Assembly: GCF_019160155.1 (NCBI RefSeq)
Contig: NZ_JAFNIH010000030.1
Location: 62,001 to 126,000 of the forward strand
Length of the DNA stretch: 64,000 nucleotides
Origin: Pinisolibacter aquiterrae
GTDB taxonomy: Bacteria > Pseudomonadota > Alphaproteobacteria > Rhizobiales > Ancalomicrobiaceae
Direction: 5' to 3'
Part shown: in pieces, positions 8,525 to 17,735 of the stretch
Position numbering within the stretch: the first letter of the stretch is position 1
How the letters are laid out: every line of letters begins with the position of its first letter
The notes under the pieces: generated by a model
What the model was told of the DNA's origin: nothing
The model's input: the letters and a program-made list of their open reading frames with translations, nothing else
The model's database searches: none
Position numbers and translations under genes: made by a program

Positions 8525-9739
8525 GTGTCCCTCATCTCGCCGCACATCCTGTCCGCCGTTTCGCGCGCGGCGCTCCTCGTCGCGGTGATCGCCGCCGCTC
8601 CGGCCGCGGCGCAGGCCCCCGGGGGCCCCGGCGCGGCGCGTCCCGAGGTCGGCGTGACGACGGTCCATCCGCAGAACGTCGCGGTCATGGTGGAACTGCC
8701 GGGGCGCACCAATGCCTCGCTGACCGCCGAGGTGCGCCCCCAGGTCGGCGGCATCCTCCAGAAGCAGCTCTATACGGAGGGCAGCGAGGTCGCCGCCGGC
8801 GATCCGCTCTACCAGATCGATCCCGCTCCCTACGCCGCCGCCCACGCCAGCGCCGAGGCGACCCTCGCCAAGGCACGCGCCTCGGTGCCCAACGCCCGTT
8901 CCAAGGTCGATCGCTATCAGGCGCTCGCCAAGCAGAACGCCGTCGCCCGCCAGGACCTCGACGACGCCGTCGCCACGCTCGCCCAGGCCGAGGCCGACGT
9001 CGCCGTCGCCGAGGCGGCGCTCGAGACCGCCCGCATCAATCTCGACTACACCACGATCCGCGCGCCGATCGCCGGCCGCATCGACAAGGCGAGCCTCACC
9101 CCGGGCGCCCTCGTCACCGCCGGCCAGTCGACCGTGCTCACCACCATCCGCACCATCGACCCGATCAACGTCGACATCACCCAGTCGAGCCGACGCCTGC
9201 TCGATCTGCGCGCCGCGATCGACGCCGGCACCATCCGCCTCGCCGGGGCGAACGTCCGCGTCACCCTGAAGCTCGAGAACGGCACGACCTACGCGCATGC
9301 CGGCACGCTCGCCTTCTCCGAGGCGAACGTCAGCCAGACCACCGGCACCTACACGCTGCGCGCCTCTTTCCCCAATCCCGAGCGCCTGCTCCTGCCCGGC
9401 ATGTACGTCCGCGCGGTGGTCGAGGAGGGCGTCGCCGAGAACACGTTCCTGGTGCCGCAACGCGCCGTCGGTCACGACCCCAAGGGGCAGGCGACGGTGC
9501 TCGTCGTCGGCGCCGACGAGAAGGTGGTGACCCGCATCCTCGAACTCGGCGACCCCGTCGGCAATCGCTGGCGCGTCGAGAAGGGGCTTTCCGACGGCGA
9601 CCGCGTCGTGGTCGAGGGCTCGCAGCGCGTGCGGCCCGGCGCCGCCGTCCAGGCGGTGGAGGTTCGCGTCGACGACGAGACCGGCGAGGTGATCCGCCGG
9701 GATCAGGGTTCGCTGCCGGCCGGCACCGTGGCGGATTGA
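8525..9739 (+). CDS. RND efflux periplasmic adaptor (MexA/AcrA-like membrane-fusion protein)
   Basis: This 404-residue adaptor links the inner-membrane RND pump to the outer-membrane channel. After an N-terminal signal peptide (LLVAVIAAAPAAAQA) come the barrel-sandwich half-motif (LPGRTNASLTAEVRPQVGG), an alpha-hairpin rich in Ala/Glu (about residues 95-145), the second half-motif (TTIRAPIAGRID), a beta-barrel domain and a membrane-proximal domain. The frame is open further upstream, but GTG at 8525 gives a clean signal peptide and has GGAG six bases before it. Unlike AcrA, there is no lipobox cysteine. It is followed after 9 bp by the pump gene. Confidence 0.92.
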   Translation: MSLISPHILSAVSRAALLVAVIAAAPAAAQAPGGPGAARPEVGVTTVHPQNVAVMVELPGRTNASLTAEVRPQVGGILQKQLYTEGSEVAAGDPLYQIDPAPYAAAHASAEATLAKARASVPNARSKVDRYQALAKQNAVARQDLDDAVATLAQAEADVAVAEAALETARINLDYTTIRAPIAGRIDKASLTPGALVTAGQSTVLTTIRTIDPINVDITQSSRRLLDLRAAIDAGTIRLAGANVRVTLKLENGTTYAHAGTLAFSEANVSQTTGTYTLRASFPNPERLLLPGMYVRAVVEEGVAENTFLVPQRAVGHDPKGQATVLVVGADEKVVTRILELGDPVGNRWRVEKGLSDGDRVVVEGSQRVRPGAAVQAVEVRVDDETGEVIRRDQGSLPAGTVAD

Positions 9740-9748
9740 GGATCGAGG

Positions 9749-12700
9749 ATGTCGCGTTTCTTCATCGACCGTCCGGTCTTCGCCTGGGTTCTCGCCATCG
9801 CGGTGATGCTCGCCGGTCTCCTGGCGATCCAGACCCTCTCGATCTCGCAATATCCGCAGATCGCGCCGACCTCGGTGCGGATCTCGGCGAGCTATCCCGG
9901 CGCGGACGCGGCGACCGTCGAGAACTCGGTGACCAAGATCATCGAGCAGGGCATGACCGGCCTCGACAATCTCGACTACATGACCTCGACCTCGACCTCC
10001 ACGGGTCAGGCGTCGATCTCCATCACCTTCACCTCCGCCGCCAATCCCGACGTGGCGCAGATGCAGGTGCAGAACAAGCTGCAACTGGTCACCTCGCAGC
10101 TGCCGCAGGTGGTCCAGTCGACCGGCATCTCGGTCAACAAGGTCTCCTCGGGCTTCCTGATGGTGGTGAGCTTCGTCTCCACCGACGGCGCGCTCACGAC
10201 GACCGATCTCGCCGATTACGTCGAAGCCTCGCTGAACGACACGCTGAAGCGGGTCGAGGGCGTCGGCGACACCCAGATCTTCGGCGCCGGCTATGCCATG
10301 CGCATCTGGCTCGACCCGGACAAACTGGCGAAATACGCCCTGATGCCGGGTGACGTCGCCACCGCGATCAAGGCGCAGAACACCCAGATCTCGGCCGGCC
10401 AGCTCGGCAGCCTGCCGACCGTGAAGGGCCAGCAGCTCAACGTCACCGTGACCGCGCGCTCGCGCCTGCAGACGCCGGCGCAGTTCAGGGCGATCATCCT
10501 GAAGAGCCAGACCGACGGCTCGCTGGTGCGCCTCGAGGACGTCGCCACCGTCGAACTCGGCGCCGAGAGCTACACCCACACCTCGAGCTACAACGGCCAG
10601 CCCGCCACCGGCGTCGCCGTCAGCCTCGCCACCGGCGCCAACGCCATCGCCACCTCGACGCGGGTCCAGGAGGCGATCGAGCGGCTGAAACCGACCTTCC
10701 CGCGCAACGTCGAGGTGGTCTACCCCTACGACACCACGCCCTTCGTGCGCCTGTCGATCCAGGAGGTGGTGAAGACGCTGGTCGAGGCGGTGGCGCTGGT
10801 CTTCTTGGTGATGCTGGTGTTCCTGCAGAACCTCCGCGCGACCCTCATCCCCACCATCGCCGTTCCGGTGGTGCTGCTCGGCACCTTCGCGGTGCTGTCG
10901 GCGGCGGGCTATTCGATCAACACCCTCACCATGTTCGCGATGGTGCTGGCGATCGGCCTCCTGGTCGACGACGCCATCGTCGTCGTCGAGAATGTCGAAC
11001 GGGTGATGGCGGAAAAGGGGATCGGCCCGCGCGAGGCGACCCTCGCCTCGATGTCGGAGATCACCGGCGCCCTGATCGGCATCGCCACGGTCCTGTCGGC
11101 GGTGTTCGTGCCGATGGCCTTCTTCGGCGGTTCGGTCGGCGTCATCTATCGCCAGTTCTCGGTGACGATCGTCGCGGCGATGGTGTTGTCGGTCCTGGTC
11201 GCGCTGATCCTGACGCCGGCGCTCTGCGCCACGATCCTGACGCCGGTCGCCGCCCATCACGAGCGTCGCGGCCTGTTCGGCCTCTTCAATCGCGGCTTCG
11301 CCCGCACCACCGACGCCTATCACGCCGCCGCCGGCGTGGTGACGAGGCGTCGGATCGCCTTTCTCGGCGTCTATCTCCTGATCGTCGTCGGCGCCGGACT
11401 GCTCTTCACCCGGCTTCCCGGCTCGTTCCTGCCGGAGGAGGACCAGGGGATCCTGCTCACCGCCGTGCAACTTCCCGCCGGCGCCACCCAGGACCGCACC
11501 ATCCGCGCCGTGGAACGCGTCTCCACCTGGTATCGCACCAACGAGAAGGACGCGGTCGACGGGGTGATGGCCGTTGTCGGCTTCGGCTTCGGCGGTCAGG
11601 GCCAGAACGTCGGCATCGTCTTCATCCGCCTGAAGCCCTTCGACGAGCGCCGCGTCAAGACGCTTTCGGCCGCCGCGGTGGCGGAGCGCGCGCGCCGCGC
11701 CTTCGCCGCCGACCGCGACGCCATGATCTTCCCGATGGCTCCTCCGGCGATCCAGGGCATGGGCAATTCCAACGGTTTCGACGTCTATCTGAAGGACGTC
11801 GAGGGCGCCGGCCACGAGCGCCTGACCGAGGTCCGCAACCTGCTTCTCGCCGCCGCGGCGCGCGATCCGTCCCTGATCGCGGTGCGCCCCAACGGCCAGG
11901 AGGATACGCCCCAATACGCGATCGACGTCGATCAGGAGAAGGCGTCGGCCTTCGGCCTGTCGCTCGGAGACGTCAACACGACGCTCTCCACCGCCTGGGG
12001 CTCCGACTACGTCAACGACTTCATCGATCGCGGCCGCGTCAAGCCGGTCTATCTTCAGGCCGACGCGCCGTTCCGCAGCCAGCCGAGCGATCTCGGCCGC
12101 TGGCACGTCCGCAACACCACCGGCGAGATGGTGCCCTTCTCCGCCTTCGCGACCGGGCGCTGGACCTACGGATCGCCGCGCCTCGAGCGCTACAACGGTT
12201 CGCCCGCCGTCGAGATCGTCGGCGCCGCTGCGCCCGGCGTCTCCACCGGCACGGCGATGGACGCGGTCGATCGGCTGGCGAGCGTGCTGCCGGCGGGCTT
12301 CTCGCACGAATGGACCGGGCTTTCGGCCCAGGAGAAGCTCTCCGGCAATCAGGCCGGCGCGCTCTACGCGATCTCCGCGCTCGTCGTCTTCCTCGCCCTG
12401 GCGGCGCTCTACGAGAGCTGGTCGGTGCCCTTCGCGGTGATGCTGTCGGTGCCGATCGGCATCTTCGGCGCGCTCGGCGCGGCGCTCCTGTTCGGTCAGA
12501 CCAACGACGTCTATTTCAAGGTCGGCCTCCTCACCACCATCGGTCTGTCGGCCAAGAACGCGATCCTGATCGTCGAATTCGCGATCGATCGCGAGGCGGC
12601 CGGGGAGGGGCTCGTCGAGGCGACGCTCTCCGCCGCCCGTCAGCGCCTGCGCCCGATCATCATGACCTCGCTCGCCTTCATCCTCGGCGTCACGCCGCTG

Positions 12701-12880
12701 GCGATCGCCTCGGGGGCGGGCTCGGGCGCGCAGAACTCGGTCGGCATCGGCGTTCTCGGCGGTATGATGGCCGCCACCGTCATCGGTGTCTTCTTCGTGC
12801 CGCTCCTCTATGTTGCGGTTCGCCGTCTCTTCCCGGGCCGGTCACGCCCCAACGCCGGAACTCTCGCCCATGAACCGTGA
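9749..12880 (+). CDS. RND multidrug efflux permease (HAE-1, AcrB/MexB-like)
   Basis: This 1043-residue proton-driven inner-membrane pump has full length and the usual two repeats of six transmembrane helices with two large periplasmic loops. Key features include [16 protein letters not shown] at the N-terminus, the TM4 proton-relay pair in [18 protein letters not shown], the RxxRxxPI box ([14 protein letters not shown]) and a TM10 lysine in [17 protein letters not shown]-1 pumps export hydrophobic drugs, dyes and solvents from the periplasm and outer leaflet. It forms a tripartite set with the adaptor upstream and the channel gene that overlaps its last 11 bp. The native substrate is unknown. 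Confidence 0.95.
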   Translation: MSRFFIDRPVFAWVLAIAVMLAGLLAIQTLSISQYPQIAPTSVRISASYPGADAATVENSVTKIIEQGMTGLDNLDYMTSTSTSTGQASISITFTSAANPDVAQMQVQNKLQLVTSQLPQVVQSTGISVNKVSSGFLMVVSFVSTDGALTTTDLADYVEASLNDTLKRVEGVGDTQIFGAGYAMRIWLDPDKLAKYALMPGDVATAIKAQNTQISAGQLGSLPTVKGQQLNVTVTARSRLQTPAQFRAIILKSQTDGSLVRLEDVATVELGAESYTHTSSYNGQPATGVAVSLATGANAIATSTRVQEAIERLKPTFPRNVEVVYPYDTTPFVRLSIQEVVKTLVEAVALVFLVMLVFLQNLRATLIPTIAVPVVLLGTFAVLSAAGYSINTLTMFAMVLAIGLLVDDAIVVVENVERVMAEKGIGPREATLASMSEITGALIGIATVLSAVFVPMAFFGGSVGVIYRQFSVTIVAAMVLSVLVALILTPALCATILTPVAAHHERRGLFGLFNRGFARTTDAYHAAAGVVTRRRIAFLGVYLLIVVGAGLLFTRLPGSFLPEEDQGILLTAVQLPAGATQDRTIRAVERVSTWYRTNEKDAVDGVMAVVGFGFGGQGQNVGIVFIRLKPFDERRVKTLSAAAVAERARRAFAADRDAMIFPMAPPAIQGMGNSNGFDVYLKDVEGAGHERLTEVRNLLLAAAARDPSLIAVRPNGQEDTPQYAIDVDQEKASAFGLSLGDVNTTLSTAWGSDYVNDFIDRGRVKPVYLQADAPFRSQPSDLGRWHVRNTTGEMVPFSAFATGRWTYGSPRLERYNGSPAVEIVGAAAPGVSTGTAMDAVDRLASVLPAGFSHEWTGLSAQEKLSGNQAGALYAISALVVFLALAALYESWSVPFAVMLSVPIGIFGALGAALLFGQTNDVYFKVGLLTTIGLSAKNAILIVEFAIDREAAGEGLVEATLSAARQRLRPIIMTSLAFILGVTPLAIASGAGSGAQNSVGIGVLGGMMAATVIGVFFVPLLYVAVRRLFPGRSRPNAGTLAHEP

Positions 12881-14396
12881 TTCCCTGCGTCGTGACGAGC
12901 GTGCCCCGAGCCGTACCCCGGCCGCCCTGCGGGGAGCGGGCTTCGCCTCGCTCCTCGGTCTCGCGCTGCTCGGCGGCTGCGCCGTCGGTCCCGACGTCAC
13001 GCCGACCGACGTGACGCTCCCGGCGCGTTGGCACGGCGCCGGTCACGCCCGGCCGACCACCGCCGCCGTCCTCGGCGAATGGTGGCGCGATCTCCGCGAT
13101 CCGCTCCTCGACGACCTCGTCGCCGCCGCCGTCGACGGCAATCTCGACGTGAAGACGGCGGCCGCCAAGATCCGCGAAGCTCGCGCCGGGCGCCGGCAGG
13201 CGGTCGCCGGGCTCCTGCCGACCCTCGACGGCTCGGCCTCGGGAATGCGCCGCCAGACCGTCGCCTCCGGTTCGCCGGTCGTCGGCAGTCTCTTCCAGGC
13301 CGGGCTCGATGCCGGCTGGGAGGTCGATCTCTTCGGCGCCAATGCCCGCGCCGCCGAGGCGGCCGATCGCGGCGTGGAGGCCGGCGCGGCCGATCTCGAC
13401 GCGGTGCTCTTGACGCTGGTCGGCGACGTCGCCGCCAACTACGCCGAATTGCGCGGCTATCAGGCCCGCATCGATCTCGCCCGCCGCACCGCGCGCTCCC
13501 AGCGCGAGACCGCCGCCTTGACCCGCACCCGCTTCGAGGCGGGCTCGGCCTCCGCCGTCGACACCGCCAAGGCCGAGGCCGCCGCCGCGACCACCGAGGC
13601 CGGCATCCCGACTCTGGTGATCGCCGAGGCCGAGACCGTGCATCGGCTCTCGGTCCTGACCGGCCGCGAGCCCGGCGCCCTCGCCGAGACCCTGCGCAAG
13701 GGCGGCCGGATCCCGATGCCGCGCCGAGCGCTGCCGGCGGGCGTGCCGGCCGACGTGCTGCGCAATCGGCCGGACGTGCGCGCCGCCGAGCGCCGGGTCG
13801 CGCAATATACAGCCAAGCTCGCCGCCTCCGAGGCGGCGCTCTATCCCTCGATCTCGCTCACCGGATCGATCTCCACCTCCGCCGTTCGTCCCGGCGATCT
13901 CGCCAAGGCCTCGACCATCGCCTGGTCGTGGGGGCCGACCGTCACCGTGCCGATCTTCGAGGGCGGCCGGCTGATCGCCGCGCGCGACGGGGCCGCCGCC
14001 GTGCGCGACGAATATCTCCTCGCCTGGCGCTCCACCGTCCTGTCGGCGCTCGAGGACGTCGAGAACGCGCTCGTCGCCTCGGCCGAGGACAAGAAGCGCT
14101 CCGGCCGGCTCGCCTCGGCGGCGGCCTCCTACCGGCGCGCCGCCGAGCTCTCGCGCTCGCTCTACAAATCCGGCTCGGCGAGCTTCCTCGACGTGCTCGA
14201 CGCCGAACGCTCGCTCTATTCGGCAGAGGACAGCGCGATCCAGAGCCGCGTCGCGGTCGTCACCGACCACATCGCCCTCGCCAAGGCCCTCGGCGGCGGC
14301 TGGGTGCGCCCGGTCGCGACCGATCGGCCCGAGGTGATCGACGCGGAGACCGGCCCGCGCCTGCGCCTCGCGCCGGCGATCGCATCGGCGCGCTGA
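12870..14396 (+). CDS. NodT-family outer-membrane efflux lipoprotein
   Basis: This 508-residue outer-membrane factor completes the tripartite pump. The N-terminus has a lipoprotein signal ending in [15 protein letters not shown], so Cys is lipidated. Two OEP repeats follow, with the duplicated hairpin pattern and the motif [21 protein letters not shown] (about residues 293-312) typical of TolC/OprM/NodT proteins. ATG at 12870 overlaps the pump stop; there is also an internal Met-poor stretch, so the exact start is uncertain by a few codons. Expression is probably controlled with the pump from the 8386-8438 operator region. Confidence 0.92.
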   Translation: MNRDSLRRDERAPSRTPAALRGAGFASLLGLALLGGCAVGPDVTPTDVTLPARWHGAGHARPTTAAVLGEWWRDLRDPLLDDLVAAAVDGNLDVKTAAAKIREARAGRRQAVAGLLPTLDGSASGMRRQTVASGSPVVGSLFQAGLDAGWEVDLFGANARAAEAADRGVEAGAADLDAVLLTLVGDVAANYAELRGYQARIDLARRTARSQRETAALTRTRFEAGSASAVDTAKAEAAAATTEAGIPTLVIAEAETVHRLSVLTGREPGALAETLRKGGRIPMPRRALPAGVPADVLRNRPDVRAAERRVAQYTAKLAASEAALYPSISLTGSISTSAVRPGDLAKASTIAWSWGPTVTVPIFEGGRLIAARDGAAAVRDEYLLAWRSTVLSALEDVENALVASAEDKKRSGRLASAAASYRRAAELSRSLYKSGSASFLDVLDAERSLYSAEDSAIQSRVAVVTDHIALAKALGGGWVRPVATDRPEVIDAETGPRLRLAPAIASAR

Positions 14397-14412
14397 GCGC
14401 GTCGGCCGTGGC

Positions 14413-15120
14413 TCAGGGGGTCGCGGCGCCTTCGTGCAGGTCGCTGAACGACCGCCCGGAGGAGGTGAGATGCGCCCGCATTTCGCGCGCCGCCGCCTCG
14501 CTGTCGCCGCGCAGGATCGCCTGGACGACGCGGCCGTGTTCGGCGTGGCTGACGACGAGCCGCCCGAGCCCCTGGAACTGCGCGCGCCGGAAGGCGAGGA
14601 CGCGGCGGCGCACGCCGAGCGCCGTCTCCTCGAGAAAGGCGTTGTGGCTCGCCGCGTAGACGAATTCGTGGAAGCGGTCGTTGACCTCCCGATAGCCGGA
14701 GACGTCGCCGACGCGCACCAACTCGCCGGCCGCCTCGTGCATCGCCTCGAGCTCGGTGCGCTCGGCCGCCGTCATCGACCGTGTCGCCCAGGCGGCGCAG
14801 AGCGCCTCGAGCTCGGCCATCACCACGAACATCTCCTCGAGGCGCGCGGCGTCGAGCGAGGCGACCACGGCGCCGCGATGCGGGCGATGTTCGACCAGTC
14901 CGGAGGCGGCGAGTTCGCGCAGGGCCTCGCGCACCGGCGTGCGCGAGACGCCGAACCGCTCCGCGAGCGTCGTCTCGTCGAGTGCCTCGCCCGGCCGCAA
15001 CCGGCCATAGGCGATGTCCTCGGCCAGTTCCTGGCGCAGTCGCTCGGTGTGGGTCGCGCCTCCCGTCCTGCGGCGGCGTCTCGACGAGACCGCCGGACGG
15101 CCGTCTTGCGTCGGCTCCAT
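14413..15120 (-). CDS. GntR-family (FadR subfamily, FCD domain) transcriptional regulator
   Basis: This 235-residue repressor-type regulator has a winged helix at about residues 25-90 (TTLAERFGVSRTPVREALREL, then HRGAVV wing) and an all-helical FCD ligand domain with metal-type ligands (NDRFHEFVY, SHAEHGRVVQAI, AAREMRAHL). FCD domains usually bind carboxylates, often through a metal. It diverges from the 2OG-Fe oxygenase gene (129-bp gap). TTGTATACAA-like palindromes are typical of this subfamily, and two related sites lie before the ABC operon at 16238 and 16460, so that operon is the likely target. Confidence 0.9.
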   Translation of the reverse strand: MEPTQDGRPAVSSRRRRRTGGATHTERLRQELAEDIAYGRLRPGEALDETTLAERFGVSRTPVREALRELAASGLVEHRPHRGAVVASLDAARLEEMFVVMAELEALCAAWATRSMTAAERTELEAMHEAAGELVRVGDVSGYREVNDRFHEFVYAASHNAFLEETALGVRRRVLAFRRAQFQGLGRLVVSHAEHGRVVQAILRGDSEAAAREMRAHLTSSGRSFSDLHEGAATP

Positions 15121-15249
15121 GGGTCCTCCGTTCGTGGTCAGATGCGCTTTGGCACGAATCCGCGACGGCGTCCATGCTCGCGCGCATGGGACCGGCGGCG
15201 TCTCACGCGTTATGCTCGCGTCGGTCCATCGATGCGGAGGTCATCGCGC

Positions 15250-16221
15250 ATGAACGCCACGATTCCCATCATCGACGTCACCGGCCTCGCGGCCGGCGAT
15301 CCGGCGGCGCTCGCCCGGATCGCCGGCGACGTCGGCGCCGCCGCCCGTGAGGTGGGCTTCTTCGGCATCACCGGCCACGGCGTCGATCACGCTCTGCGCG
15401 AGGCCGTCTTCGCCGCCGCCGAGGCCTTCTTCGCGCTCCCGCAGGAGAAGAAGGCGCCGCTCGCCATCGATCGGATCGGCGGCAATCGCGGCTGGATCGC
15501 GCCGGGCACCGAGGCGCTCGACCCGACGACGCGCCCGGACGGCAAGGAGGCCTTCAACATCGGCTTCGACCCGCCGGCCGGGCCGACCCGCAACGGCTGG
15601 CCCGACCTTCCGGGCTTTCGCGAGACGATGGAGGCGTGGTTCGCCGCCGTCTTCCGCCTCGGCCTCGATCTCCATCGCGCCGTCGCGATCGATCTCGGCG
15701 CCCCGGAGGACACCTTCGCCCATGCCTTCGACGCGCCGATGGCGACGCTGCGGCTGCTGTGCTATCCCCCCGTCGACGACGCCTGGAGCGCCGATCTCGG
15801 CGCCGGCGTCCACACCGACTACGGCAATCTGACGCTCCTCGCCACCGATACGGTCGGCGGCCTCGAGGTGCGCCGCCGCGACGGGGTGTGGATCGCCGCG
15901 CCGATCCTCGAGGACGGTTTCGTCGTCAACATCGGCGATTGCCTGATGCGCTGGTCGAACGACGTCTACGTCTCGACGCCGCACCGCGTGGTGGCGCCGC
16001 GCCGGCAGGTGCGCCGCTCGGTCGCCTTGTTCCTCGACCCCTCGCCCGACGTGGTGGTCGCGGCGCTGCCGAGTTGCGTCGCGCCGGGCACGCGCCCGAA
16101 GCACCCGCCGATCACCGCCGGCGACCATCTCGCCGCCCGTCTCGCCGCCACCCATCGCACGGCCTCCGGCGCGCGCGTCGCGCCGACCCCCGCACCCGAC
16201 CTCGCGCCGCGCGGGCGCTGA
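15250..16221 (+). CDS. 2-oxoglutarate/Fe(II)-dependent dioxygenase, isopenicillin N synthase family
   Basis: This 323-residue cytosolic non-haem iron oxygenase has the N-terminal DIOX_N region (IPIIDVTGLAAGD, FFGITGHGVD) and the catalytic 2OG-FeII domain with facial triad H188, D190 (GVHTDYGNLTLLATD) and H245 (STPHRVV) plus the 2OG-binding R-x-S (R255, S257). GGAGG lies nine bases before the ATG. Members hydroxylate, demethylate or cyclise small molecules; several act on nucleobases or plant metabolites. It lies 279 bp upstream of the ABC/biuret operon on the same strand and opposite the GntR gene, so it may modify the operon's substrate. No natural-product cluster is visible, so antibiotic synthesis is unlikely. 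Confidence 0.87.
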   Translation: MNATIPIIDVTGLAAGDPAALARIAGDVGAAAREVGFFGITGHGVDHALREAVFAAAEAFFALPQEKKAPLAIDRIGGNRGWIAPGTEALDPTTRPDGKEAFNIGFDPPAGPTRNGWPDLPGFRETMEAWFAAVFRLGLDLHRAVAIDLGAPEDTFAHAFDAPMATLRLLCYPPVDDAWSADLGAGVHTDYGNLTLLATDTVGGLEVRRRDGVWIAAPILEDGFVVNIGDCLMRWSNDVYVSTPHRVVAPRRQVRRSVALFLDPSPDVVVAALPSCVAPGTRPKHPPITAGDHLAARLAATHRTASGARVAPTPAPDLAPRGR

Positions 16222-16237
16222 GGCGCATCTGCGCAAA

Positions 16238-16247
16238 TTGTATGTAA
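16238..16247 (+). promoter_or_regulatory. Candidate GntR/FCD operator, upstream copy
   Basis: TTGTATGTAA, 17 bp after the oxygenase stop. Reverse-complementing the second site (16460-16469) gives TTGTATGCAA, so the two agree at nine of ten positions and resemble the TTGTATACAA consensus seen for many FCD regulators. The adjacent 16247-16265 holds an imperfect dyad, ATGATTA-5 nt-TAGTCAT. Confidence 0.45.
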
Positions 16248-16418
16248 TGATTAAAAAGTAGTCATATTCGATCCACATTCGGCGCGATCGAGGGCAGGAG
16301 GCGGTCGAAGAACGCGATGGAAGCCCGGTTCCGCCGGTCGTGTGAAACATCGAGAATGCCGTCCATTCGATTGAAATAAAAAGAATAATGCCGTGGCGAG
16401 ATCGCCCTTCTCGGCGCT

Positions 16419-16434
16419 TGGCACGTCGATTGCC
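16419..16434 (+). promoter_or_regulatory. Sigma-54 (-24/-12) promoter of the BMP-ABC catabolic operon
   Basis: TGGCACG-TCGA-TTGCC matches the sigma-54 consensus TGGCACG-N4-TTGCW, with GG and GC separated by exactly 10 bases. The predicted transcription start is about 16445, some 55 bp before the ATG of the binding protein. I could not find a convincing NtrC half-site pair in the 16222-16418 stretch, so the activator is unknown. This element links the operon to nitrogen limitation, the commonest role of sigma-54 in such catabolic genes. Confidence 0.75.
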
Positions 16435-16459
16435 AATACCTTCGACAGTCAGGGCGTCG

Positions 16460-16469
16460 TTGCATACAA
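16460..16469 (+). promoter_or_regulatory. Candidate repressor operator just downstream of the sigma-54 start
   Basis: TTGCATACAA sits within CGTTG-CATA-CAACG (16458-16471), a symmetrical site starting about 13 bp beyond the predicted transcription start. That is a good place for a GntR repressor to block the sigma-54 promoter. It pairs with the site at 16238. Confidence 0.5.
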
Positions 16470-16500
16470 CGCGCCGCCGATCCATCGAGGGGGGTCTCGC

Positions 16501-17616
16501 ATGTCAAAGTTTCTGCTGTCCCGTCGTACGCTCCTGAAGTCCGCGGCGGCGAGCCTCGTCGGCGCGCCCTTCGTCGGTGGCGTCGAAACCGCCACCGCCG
16601 CCGGTCTGACCATCGGCATCGTCTACGTCGGGCCGCGCGACGATTTCGGCTGGAACCAGGCGCATGCGGTCGCGGCGGTGGAGCTGAAGAAGGTCCCGGG
16701 CGTCACCGTGGTCGAGGAGGAGAACGTCCCCGAGACCATCGCCGTGCAGAAGACCATGGAATCGATGATCCAGCTCGACGGCGCCAAGCTGATCTTCGCC
16801 ACCTCCTTCGGCTATTTCGACCCGCACATGATCGAGATGGCGAAGAAGTACCCCGACGTCGAGTTCCGCCACGCCATCGGCCTGTGGCAGAAGGACAAGC
16901 ATCCCTCGAACGCCGGCTCCTACTACGCCTATCTGCATCAGGCCCATTACGTCGACGGCATCGCCGCCGGTCTTTCGACCAAGACGAACAAGCTCGGCTT
17001 CATCGCCGCCAAGCCGATCTCCTCGGTGCTCCAGAACATCAACGCCTTCACCATGGGCGTGCGGAAGGTGAACCCGGCCGCGACCGTCCAGGTGATCTTC
17101 ACCGGCGACTGGTCGTTGCCCGTGCGCGAGGCCGAGGCCACCAACGCCCTCGCCGACGCCGGTTGCGACGTGATCACCTGCCACGTCGACAGCCCCAAGG
17201 TGGTGGTGGAGACCGCCGAGAAGCGCGGCGTCATGTGCTGCGGCCACAACGCCTCACAGGCCTCGCTGGCGCCGAAGGGCTTCATCACCGGCGCCGAATA
17301 CAAGTGGGCGACGATCTACAAGAACTTTGCCGAACTTCTCTCGAAGGGCGAAAAACTGCCGAATTTCGAGCGCGGCGGTTACGACAGGGACTATGTCCGG
17401 AACACCGCCTTCGGCCCGGCCGCCTCCGAGGCCGCGCGCAAGGCCGCGACCGCCGCGATCGCCGATCTGAAGGCGAACGAGCCCTATGTCGCCGGCGAGT
17501 TGAAGGACAACAAGGGCAACGTGGTCGTCCCCGCCGGCAAGGTCGTCGACAATTACGACGTCTTCCTGGAGACGACCAATTATCTCGTCGAGGGCGTGAT
17601 CGGCTCGGCCGGATGA
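16501..17616 (+). CDS. BMP-family ABC transporter substrate-binding protein
   Basis: This 371-residue periplasmic binding protein of the BMP/Med/PnrA family is used for nucleosides, purines and related heterocycles. The N-terminus SRRTLLKSAAASLVGAPF is a twin-arginine-like export signal; the mature part begins near GLTIGIVYVGPRDDFGWNQAH. The downstream fold includes LIFATSFGYFDP and the GFITGAEYKWATIYKNF segment typical of the family. ATG at 16501 is preceded by a GAGGGGG site. It is first in a run of nine genes and follows the sigma-54 element. Neighbouring enzymes suggest the ligand is a nitrogen-rich ring or ureide compound; this is inference. Confidence 0.9.
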   Translation: MSKFLLSRRTLLKSAAASLVGAPFVGGVETATAAGLTIGIVYVGPRDDFGWNQAHAVAAVELKKVPGVTVVEEENVPETIAVQKTMESMIQLDGAKLIFATSFGYFDPHMIEMAKKYPDVEFRHAIGLWQKDKHPSNAGSYYAYLHQAHYVDGIAAGLSTKTNKLGFIAAKPISSVLQNINAFTMGVRKVNPAATVQVIFTGDWSLPVREAEATNALADAGCDVITCHVDSPKVVVETAEKRGVMCCGHNASQASLAPKGFITGAEYKWATIYKNFAELLSKGEKLPNFERGGYDRDYVRNTAFGPAASEAARKAATAAIADLKANEPYVAGELKDNKGNVVVPAGKVVDNYDVFLETTNYLVEGVIGSAG

Positions 17617-17735
17617 TGTCGCAACCGGGGTAGGGCGCCAGCGCCGTTCCCCCGTTCCGCGCGCCTCGCCGCTTCGGCGGCGGGGCACCGCCCCTCCGTC
17701 CGGTTCGTCCGGGCGCGTCCTCGGGAGGTCGCCCT

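Noticed and set aside
8510-12307. 1265-codon leftward frame antisense to the RND adaptor and pump genes
   Set aside because: High GC removes stop codons on the antisense strand; the composition is Asp/Gly/Arg/His-rich without a fold, and the sense strand encodes clear RND proteins.
15149-15168. TTTGGCACGAATCCGCGAC as a third sigma-54 promoter before the oxygenase gene
   Set aside because: The -24 half TGGCACG is present but the required GC at -12 is CG, shifting the spacing.
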